Shown piece after piece: positions 58,116 through 64,000 of a stretch of 64,000 nt of DNA. A program made the position numbers and the translations under genes. Below the pieces are notes generated by a model. That model was not told where the DNA came from, ran no database searches, and saw only the letters and a list, made by a program, of their open reading frames with translations. The DNA comes from Lentzea cavernae (GTDB lineage Bacteria; Actinomycetota; Actinomycetes; Mycobacteriales; Pseudonocardiaceae), in the NCBI RefSeq assembly GCF_014653695.1, contig NZ_BNAR01000016.1:1-64000 (forward strand). Direction: 5' to 3'. Position 1 is the first letter of the stretch. Each line of letters opens with the position of its first letter.

Positions 58116-58731
58116 CCTCGGCCGGGCCGGGGCGGGGGAGTCCGGCCCGCAGTGCTGTGCGCAGCCTGGCCAGCGCCCGGTGCTGGGCGACGCGCACCGC
58201 CCCGGAGGTGGTGCCGAGCGCCTTCGCGGTCTCGTCGCCGGAGAGCCCGACCACGAGCCGCAGGACCACGATCTCCCGCTGCCGCGGTGGAAGTTCTTCC
58301 AGCAGTGCGTCGAGCCTCGCCGTCAGTTCGGCCTCCAGCAGCAGCCGTTCGGGATCTTCCGCGGCGTGCCGGTCGTCCAGGGGGCTCGCGGTCGGTTCCG
58401 TGCGGTCCCGCTTCGCCGCGCGCATCGCGTCCGCGACCTTGTGGGCGGCGATGCCGTAGACGAAGGGGAGGAAGGGCAGGTTCCGCTCGCGCAGCCCGGG
58501 CAACGCCTTGAGCACGCCGAGGCTGATCTCCTGGGCGATGTCCTCCGGTGCGAGGAACGAGCAACCGGGACCGCGCACCCGAGCGCGGCAGTACCGGATC
58601 ACCAGCGGCTGGAGGTGGGTCAGCAGGCGTGTCACGGCACGCTCGTCGCCCGCTGCCGCTGCCTGCACCTCCGCGTCGACGTCCTCGTTCCAGTAGGGAA
58701 TGCCCGCGACTGAACTCATCTGTTGTGCCAT
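58105..58731 (-). CDS. Sigma-70 family RNA polymerase sigma factor (ShbA-like)
   Basis: A 208-aa sigma factor. Region 2 (LVIRYCRARVRG; EDIAQEISLGVLKALPGL; LPFLPFVYGIAAHKVADAMR) and region 4 (LPPRQREIVVLRLVVGLSGD; GAVRVAQHRALARLRTAL) match the ShbA/SigD group, which drives the principal sigma gene in Streptomyces. The usual core-genome neighbours (groES, whiD) are absent, so this may be a paralogue with a local role. No anti-sigma gene is adjacent. GGAG lies 9 nt before the ATG at 58731. Confidence 0.88.
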   Translation of the reverse strand: MAQQMSSVAGIPYWNEDVDAEVQAAAAGDERAVTRLLTHLQPLVIRYCRARVRGPGCSFLAPEDIAQEISLGVLKALPGLRERNLPFLPFVYGIAAHKVADAMRAAKRDRTEPTASPLDDRHAAEDPERLLLEAELTARLDALLEELPPRQREIVVLRLVVGLSGDETAKALGTTSGAVRVAQHRALARLRTALRAGLPRPGPAEVTS

Positions 58732-59140
58732 GGTCGTGCACTCCAGGCCGGGCTCGCCGGTCGATCACGACCCGAGCGGTGAGCGTTCTCCTGACCTCAC
58801 TGGACCGCAAAGCCGCGCCGGAGCAAAGACCTGGGGCGAAACCTGGGCCGAACGGCGAAATCCTTCGGTACGTCCGTCCGCGATCTGCGACACAGGCCCA
58901 CGACCGGCATTCAGTCCACTCAGGACTGATCCGGGCCACCTGGTCCGTGTCCCCGAGCGCAGGGTGTCCAGAAGGAAGGGCATCGATCCACCTGCCGGCC
59001 AGGAGAGGGGACGTGGCCGCTCTACGGTGAAGGTGCCGGCACCCGGTCCCCTGGTGCCGGCACCCTCTTCGAGTCCGTTCGGTTCGTCTCACCCGGCCTG
59101 CCGGACCGGCCCTCGCTCCGGCAGGCGGGACGAAGGATTG
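58732..59140. other. Long divergent control region
   Basis: About 410 bp between the sigma-factor start and the LuxR start, larger than any other promoter region here. It contains a TACGGT -10 candidate (59023-59028) and the twin GGTGCCGGCACC boxes at 59032-59064. ORFs crossing it lack coding character. Confidence 0.5.
59032..59064 (+). promoter_or_regulatory. Twin GGTGCCGGCACC boxes, hairpin or operator pair
   Basis: The 12-bp palindrome GGTGCCGGCACC occurs at 59032-59043 and again at 59053-59064, 21 bp apart (two helix turns). As DNA this looks like two dimer sites on one face just after the TACGGT box. As RNA it would form a 12-bp stem with a 9-nt loop ~75 nt before the LuxR start, an attenuator-like shape. 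Confidence 0.65.
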
Positions 59141-59740
59141 GTGTTGTTCCCCTTCCCGGTCACGTCCCAGTCCCCCGATCGCGCGCGGGGCGGTTTCTCC
59201 GCGTTGGTGGTGACCTGCGATCGCGTGTTCGGTTCCCGGCTGGCAGGCGGTCTGATGCGCGTCGGCGCGAACCCTGTCCACGTGGTGCGGCCGGCCGGGG
59301 AGCCGAAGCGCACCGCGGCCTCCGAGTCGCGGGACCTGGTGCTGGTCGACCTCGACCTGCCGCAGGACGCCGGGATGGGCCTCATCGCCGAGCTGAGCAG
59401 ACACCACTGGCCCAGCATCGTCGCCGTGCTGTCACCCGGTTCGAGCCACCTCGCCGACGCCGCCGTCCACAACGGAGCGCGGTCGTTCCTGGTGAAGTCC
59501 GTCCGCGAAGCCGGGCCCGCGGAGTCGTCGAGCCAGGGCCGGATCGGCGTGCTCACGAGCTCTGAGCTGCGCGCGCTCAAGCTCCTGGCGGACGGCTCCT
59601 CGGACGCCGTGATCGCCAGGGAGATCGGCGTCTCCACGGCCCGGGCCACGGGACTGCTCCGGCGGGCCCGGCTGAAACTCGGGGCGCGTGACCGTGCACA
59701 TCTCGTCAGCCTGGCCATCCGCGCGAACATCATCGACTGA
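59141..59740 (+). CDS. LuxR-type regulator with degenerate receiver
   Basis: A 199-aa regulator, similar in layout to the one at 56525. The receiver-like half begins FSALVVTCDRVFGSRLAGGL and includes RDLVLVDLDLPQDAGMGL with a possible phospho-Asp; the HTH is SSELRALKLLADGSSDAVIA followed by ATGLLRRARLKLGARDRAHL. The GTG at 59141 follows GAAGGA and starts right before the fold; upstream in-frame sequence is Pro/Arg-rich non-coding. It lies 14 bp before the O-methyltransferase gene and is probably cotranscribed with it. Confidence 0.8.
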   Translation: MLFPFPVTSQSPDRARGGFSALVVTCDRVFGSRLAGGLMRVGANPVHVVRPAGEPKRTAASESRDLVLVDLDLPQDAGMGLIAELSRHHWPSIVAVLSPGSSHLADAAVHNGARSFLVKSVREAGPAESSSQGRIGVLTSSELRALKLLADGSSDAVIAREIGVSTARATGLLRRARLKLGARDRAHLVSLAIRANIID

Positions 59741-59754
59741 GGAGAACGCTCGTC

Positions 59755-60792
59755 ATGGACAAGGTGAACCGTGCCCAGGACTCCGCGGCCCTGCTGGAGC
59801 TCGCCGAGGCCTCGATCGCCTCCCGCGTGCTGCACCTCGTGGCCGAGCTCGGCATCGCCGACCACTTCGCGGACGGACCGGCGCAACCGCGGTGGCTCGC
59901 GGCGCGGACGGACACCGACGAGGACGCGCTCGTCAGCTTCCTGCGGCTGCTGGCCGGACACGGGGTGTTCCACGAGCTGCCGGACGGCACGTTCGAGCTC
60001 ACGCCGCGGGGCGCGTTGCTCCGCACCGAGCACCCCTCCTCGTTGCGGGACGTCGTGCGTTTGCTGGGCTTCAACTACCACGTGCTGGGACACGCCGGGT
60101 ACACCCTGCACACCGGTGAACCGGCGTTCCCGGACCTCGAAGGGCAGCCGTTGTTCGAGTACCTGCGGGACGATCCCGCGCTCGGGACGGTATTTGGCGG
60201 CGCCATGGCAGGTCTCAGCCGTTCGGAGGGCGAGGACGTGCTGGCGGGGTACGACTTCTCCCCGTACCGGCACGTCGTCGACGTCGCCGGTGGCGACGGA
60301 ACGCTGCTCGCCTCGATCCTGCTCGCACACCCGGACGCCTCCGGCACCCTGTTCGACCAGCCGCACGTCGTTCCCTCGGCGGAGCGCAGGCGCGGCGAAC
60401 TCGGCCTTCACGGGCGCATGGAGATCGTGGCAGGGGACTTCTTCACCGGCGTCGTGCCGAAGGGCGATCTCCACGTCCTCAAGTCGATCGTCCACGACTG
60501 GTCCCGGCCGGACGCGGAGAAGATCCTGCGCCACTGCCGGGACGCCATGCCCGACGACGGCAGGCTCGTTCTCTTCGAACGCGTTCTGGTGCCCGACAAC
60601 GCCCCCAGCCAGACGAAGTCGTGGGACGTCCTCGTGCGCGTTCTGCTCGGGGGCCGGGAACGCACGGTCGAGGAGTTCCAGGACCTGTTCGCGAGCTGCG
60701 GACTCGTGTTCGTCGAGGCGACCCGGATCGGCCCGGCGATGTTCGCCGTCGAAGCGGTGCGCGGCGTCACCGCGGACCATGCGACCGGGTGA
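59755..60792 (+). CDS. SAM-dependent O-methyltransferase (acetylserotonin/DmpM type)
   Basis: A 345-aa methyltransferase. The dimerisation domain (SIASRVLHLVAELGIADHFA; FLRLLAGHGVFHELPDGTFE) is followed by an intact Rossmann core: VVDVAGGDGTLLASIL (motif I), FDQPHVV, HGRMEIVAGDFF, LKSIVHDWSRPDAEKILRHC with the usual catalytic His, then LLGGRERTVEEFQDLFASCG. It methylates hydroxyls on aromatic or polyketide products. GGAG lies 9 nt before the ATG. With the tryptophanase, LuxR genes and sigma factor nearby, it may modify a small signalling or indole-derived molecule, which is speculation. Confidence 0.9.
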   Translation: MDKVNRAQDSAALLELAEASIASRVLHLVAELGIADHFADGPAQPRWLAARTDTDEDALVSFLRLLAGHGVFHELPDGTFELTPRGALLRTEHPSSLRDVVRLLGFNYHVLGHAGYTLHTGEPAFPDLEGQPLFEYLRDDPALGTVFGGAMAGLSRSEGEDVLAGYDFSPYRHVVDVAGGDGTLLASILLAHPDASGTLFDQPHVVPSAERRRGELGLHGRMEIVAGDFFTGVVPKGDLHVLKSIVHDWSRPDAEKILRHCRDAMPDDGRLVLFERVLVPDNAPSQTKSWDVLVRVLLGGRERTVEEFQDLFASCGLVFVEATRIGPAMFAVEAVRGVTADHATG

Positions 60793-60952
60793 TCCTCTCC
60801 TGAGCCCGCCTCCACGTCGCGCCGGCTGCTCGTCGGGAAACGGGTGCGATTCGGGCGCGAACGAGTGTCGTTCGGTTAGAGCTGCTGCACCTTCTCATCC
60901 GAAGTGGACACTCGATGCGGGCTGAGTCGCCCAGAAGTGGTCCCATGCAGGG

Positions 60953-63900
60953 GTGAGCGGTGCGGAGGACACGACCCATCTGCCTGCGGCCCTGCAGAAG
61001 TTCTTCCAGGTGGTTCTGGGCTTGGAATGGCCGGAGGCGGGCGAAGGCGGGCTGAGGGACCTGCGTCACGCCTGGTGGGACGCGGCCTCGGCGGTGGAGG
61101 ACTTCGCGGACCTGGTGGGGGCCGATGCGGTCGTGCTGACCGAGGCGTTGCACGGCGCGCTGGGTGATCAGGTCGTCGGGTATCTGCGTACCGATCTCGC
61201 TGATGGTGTCACCGAACTGGTCGCGGGCATGCGGGAGTTGTCGCGTGCGGCGGGGACCGCGGCGGCTGACGTGCAGAAGGCCAAGATCATGTTGATCGCG
61301 ATGGCGGCGCTGGCGTTGGCGACGGTGATCTCGTTGCTGTACTCGTTGATCTTCTCGTTCATGATCCCGGCGGTGGAGGCGGCTGCGCAGGTCGGCTTGC
61401 GGTTGGTGTTGCGGGAGCTGGCGGCGAAGATCGCGTCGTTGTCGGTGCGCGAGGTGGGTGCGGCGGCGGTGAAGCTGGGTGTGGACGCGGCGAAGTTCGG
61501 TGCGTTCGGTGGTGCGTTCATGGGTGGCCTGGACGGTGGGATCCAGCTCGGGCAGATCGCGGCGGGCGGGCGGGAGAGTTTCGACTGGGAGTCGTTGAAG
61601 GGCTCTGTGATCGGCGGTGTCGTCGGTGGTGCTGTGGGTGGTGTGGCGCACGGGTTGTCGCGTGGTGTGGTGTCCGGGCTGTCCGCGGAGGTGCGCGGCC
61701 GGGTGTCCGGTTCGGTGCGGGCGTTGGGGCACTTCGGTTACGCCTCGGCGCAGGTGGCCGCGGCGGGTGTGAGCAATCCGTTGATCAACGTGGCGACGGG
61801 GATGCGCGGCAACGTCTGGGACGGCATCATCGGCGCCGCGTCCCGCGGCCACGCCGCCGGCAGGACCGGTGCGGACGGACCGGAGACCGGCACGTTCGCC
61901 GTTCCCGCCCTCGAACTGGACCTCCTGCGGGACGGAGATCTCCCGCTGGAACAGGAAGTGCTGGCGGCAGCCGGTTTCGTCGGCGCCGAACCCGCGGCAG
62001 CTCTGACGTCCGCCTACCAGGTCGAGTCCGCAGGGGGCGCGGTCTTCGCCACGGCGCGGCCCTCAGACGTCCCGGCACGTCCCGAGATCCGCGTCGCGCG
62101 GGACGGGACGCTGGCGATCAACGGCTGGAAGCCGGTCGCCGGGACCGGACCGGTGACCGAGGCGCGCGAGTTCTTCGCCGCTCCCGAGGTGCTGGCCGCC
62201 GCGCAGAAGACGTTGCGGCGACTGGGAAGCCGCGTCAGCCTGGCCGTGGACGACACCCGGATCGTGCTCGGCGACGGCACGCGGCAGGTGCTGCACCGCG
62301 TGGTGCCGAGGACCGGAGAGCTCACCACCGACTCTTCTTCCCACGTTGCCGGTGTGGTGCAGAACGGCCGTCCTGACACCCTGGTCCTCGGCAGCGGCGA
62401 CCAGACCGCGTTCGTGCCCATGAGCGTCGACGGCAGCGAGGTGACCGGTGCCCGCCACCTCGCCGAAGGTCTGGTGGAGACCGCCACCCACGGCGAGCCC
62501 GCCGCGCTGACGCCCGGCAGGGCCGCCGAGTTCGCGCGCCGCGACCAGCCCGGCACCCCCGGCTCGCTCCCGGGACGGAGTTACGGCGAACTGGTCGCGA
62601 ACCGGGCGCTGCTGGACGAGGTGTCGCAGAACGCGGGCGTCAACCAGCACGCCTGGGCGAAGCCGGGCCAGATGTACGTCGCGGTCCCAATTCCGGAAGG
62701 CCGGCCGGTCCTCGCGGCGGACCAGGCGACCGGTCACCACTTCGCCACCGTGATCGCGGAGAGCGCCGACGGCAGGTCCCAGATAACGCTGGAGAACTAC
62801 TCCCGCAGTGGCGAGACGCACGAGATCGTGCGCGCGGCCGTCGAAGCCGAACTGCGACGGGGCAGTGGTGATCCCGCCCTGGCCGCGGCGCTGGAGGGTG
62901 TCCGGAAGACCGGGTTCGACGGTGCGGACCCGATCGCACGGGCGCGTGCCGGGCAGGCGATGGCGACACACCTCGGCCTCGTGCCGGGCCCGGAGCAGTG
63001 GCACTTCCGCATGTACACCAAGGATTCCGGTGAGACGTTCTTCGACCAGCACGCCCAGGGCAGGACGATCGCCCCGCTCTTCGTCGTGGCCGCGGGTGGC
63101 CTGTCCGGCTTCTCACCGGTGACCGTCGGGTTCGACCAGGGACAGCGCACCGCGCCGGCGGACGCGCTCGTGGGCGTGCGGTCGACCGCACGCGACGTGG
63201 CCAGGGCGGCCGTCGCGAGGGCGGACCTGGGACTCCCGCTCCCGCAGGTGACCGTCAGCGGGTTCAGCGCCGGCCGGGCAGGCTTCGCCGACGCCGTGGC
63301 CAGGGGCAGGGCCGAACAGGTGCTGGCCACGTTCCAGGAAGCCGTGGCAGGGGAGCTGCACCGGTTGCAGGGCAACGAGAAGACGGTCGAGGAGATCGCG
63401 GCCCACGTCGAACTCGGCAGGGGTCACGACCGCATGGCGACGCTGCGGGTCTCGTTCGACGAGCCCGCCGCACGCGACCCGCGGCACGAGGCCGCCCTGG
63501 CCTACGACCGCGTCGCTCACGGTTTGCCGGAACTGGTCCTGCCACCGCAGGAGCTGCGGTCGAGGATGGCCGAGTTCGACGCGCTGGCCGACGACTTCGT
63601 GCACCACGCGCCGTCCGCCGGCACCCGTGACCGGCTCACCGGCGTCGACCGCGCTCTCGCCGCGGTGACCGATCCGGCGCTCAAGGCCGGAGTCCGCACG
63701 TTCGTCAACGACGCGCTGCTCGCCTCCAGCCTCACCCCGGTCAGGGAGACGTCCCTGCACCTGGTGCCCGCGAACAGGATCGACCAGCTGCTCGACGACC
63801 TGACCGCGGAACTGGCGCACGGACGAGATCCGTTCGCACGACGGTCCTCCCCGCTGCACGGCCTGGCCGCACCGGAGAACGCGCCGCTCCCGGTCCGGCT

Positions 63901-64000
63901 CGCGACCCTCGCGCTGACGAACCTCAGTCCGCCGGCACGGGAGGCGGTGGCCGCGGGTCCGTTGTTCACCGCGCTGACGGCGAGGCCGGAGGCATTGGTC
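60953..64000 (+). CDS. N-terminal part of a giant WXG100-like polymorphic-toxin type protein (runs off the window)
   Basis: One frame is open from the GTG at 60953 to the edge, 1,016 codons without a stop. Residues ~5-130 (LPAALQKFFQVVLGLEWPEA; RHAWWDAASAVEDFADLV) resemble the CpnT-N/WXG100-like export module. A long hydrophobic, Gly-rich region (~110-230; MLIAMAALALATVISLLYSL; GGVVGGAVGGVAHG) follows. Later come a transglutaminase/papain-like stretch (GHHFATVIAE; ITLENYSRSG) and TVSGFSAGRAGFADAVARGR, as in actinobacterial 'lonely Cys' giant proteins. The C-terminal effector is outside. Codon third positions shift from G/T-rich to C-rich near 61805. GGGG directly abuts the start; no other start is possible after the in-frame TGA at 60923. 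Confidence 0.78.
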   Translation, partial: MSGAEDTTHLPAALQKFFQVVLGLEWPEAGEGGLRDLRHAWWDAASAVEDFADLVGADAVVLTEALHGALGDQVVGYLRTDLADGVTELVAGMRELSRAAGTAAADVQKAKIMLIAMAALALATVISLLYSLIFSFMIPAVEAAAQVGLRLVLRELAAKIASLSVREVGAAAVKLGVDAAKFGAFGGAFMGGLDGGIQLGQIAAGGRESFDWESLKGSVIGGVVGGAVGGVAHGLSRGVVSGLSAEVRGRVSGSVRALGHFGYASAQVAAAGVSNPLINVATGMRGNVWDGIIGAASRGHAAGRTGADGPETGTFAVPALELDLLRDGDLPLEQEVLAAAGFVGAEPAAALTSAYQVESAGGAVFATARPSDVPARPEIRVARDGTLAINGWKPVAGTGPVTEAREFFAAPEVLAAAQKTLRRLGSRVSLAVDDTRIVLGDGTRQVLHRVVPRTGELTTDSSSHVAGVVQNGRPDTLVLGSGDQTAFVPMSVDGSEVTGARHLAEGLVETATHGEPAALTPGRAAEFARRDQPGTPGSLPGRSYGELVANRALLDEVSQNAGVNQHAWAKPGQMYVAVPIPEGRPVLAADQATGHHFATVIAESADGRSQITLENYSRSGETHEIVRAAVEAELRRGSGDPALAAALEGVRKTGFDGADPIARARAGQAMATHLGLVPGPEQWHFRMYTKDSGETFFDQHAQGRTIAPLFVVAAGGLSGFSPVTVGFDQGQRTAPADALVGVRSTARDVARAAVARADLGLPLPQVTVSGFSAGRAGFADAVARGRAEQVLATFQEAVAGELHRLQGNEKTVEEIAAHVELGRGHDRMATLRVSFDEPAARDPRHEAALAYDRVAHGLPELVLPPQELRSRMAEFDALADDFVHHAPSAGTRDRLTGVDRALAAVTDPALKAGVRTFVNDALLASSLTPVRETSLHLVPANRIDQLLDDLTAELAHGRDPFARRSSPLHGLAAPENAPLPVRLATLALTNLSPPAREAVAAGPLFTALTARPEALV

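Overview
The window is 64 kb of very GC-rich actinobacterial DNA with dense genes, many GTG/TTG starts, ATGA/GTGA start-stop overlaps, a conservon (cvnABCD), an AfsR/SARP-type regulator, a ShbA-like sigma factor, a DasR-like chitinase operator and many secreted carbohydrate enzymes. This fits a filamentous member of the Pseudonocardiales (Lentzea/Saccharothrix/Actinosynnema-like). The genus is an inference. I saw no rRNA or tRNA gene, CRISPR array, insertion sequence or phage region.

Layout. 0.1-2.7 kb: a 5'-3' exonuclease, an M24 peptidase and an Lrp regulator. 2.7-7.0 kb: a MacB-like ABC exporter (FtsX permease plus two short ATPases) and a VOC protein. 7.1-12.0 kb: a compact hydroxyproline catabolic operon (epimerase, deaminase, three-subunit dehydrogenase) headed by an XRE-cupin regulator, with an 18-bp palindrome before the first enzyme gene. 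12.0-14.3 kb: a TerB-like protein, a SLATT/DUF4231 membrane protein and an ankyrin protein around a 167-bp near-perfect palindrome whose relative lies at 61-140. 14.4-18.6 kb: a DUF2236 protein, a hydrolase, a secreted GH18 chitinase behind a dre-like site, a TenA-like protein and a DUF6204 protein. 18.9-23.4 kb: a ricin/beta-helix secreted protein, an HTH plus SRPBCC pair and an alditol oxidase. 23.4-28.5 kb: a complete dipeptide-type ABC importer with the alditol oxidase gene as its last cistron.

28.6-33.5 kb: a decayed O-methyltransferase, then a siderophore-interacting protein and a UvrA-like ABC protein divergent from a TetR regulator, with two operator-like boxes between. 33.5-36.6 kb: a secreted hydrolase with a shrunken copy beside it, and a PQQ-type beta-propeller behind a hairpin that can hide its ribosome binding site. 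36.5-44.0 kb: an AfsR-type regulator, an epoxide hydrolase divergent from a WYL regulator over a shared palindrome, a PP2C phosphatase, Ku, a metallophosphatase and a hydrolase. 44.1-49.5 kb: GH97 coupled to a Tat-exported discoidin protein. 49.6-50.7 kb: a papain-like protein, a 52-aa membrane protein and an MFS remnant.

50.9-60.8 kb is signalling plus small-molecule chemistry: cvnABCD, a tryptophanase, two LuxR-type regulators, a methyltransferase-like protein with a collapsed SAM fold, a ShbA-like sigma factor and an O-methyltransferase. From 60,953 to the right edge one frame stays open for 1,016 codons. It looks like the start of a giant WXG100-like (CpnT-N-type) polymorphic-toxin protein, and its codon use switches sharply near 61.8 kb. 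Recurrent themes are leaderless TANNNT promoters 6-8 nt before start codons and tail-to-tail gene overlaps.
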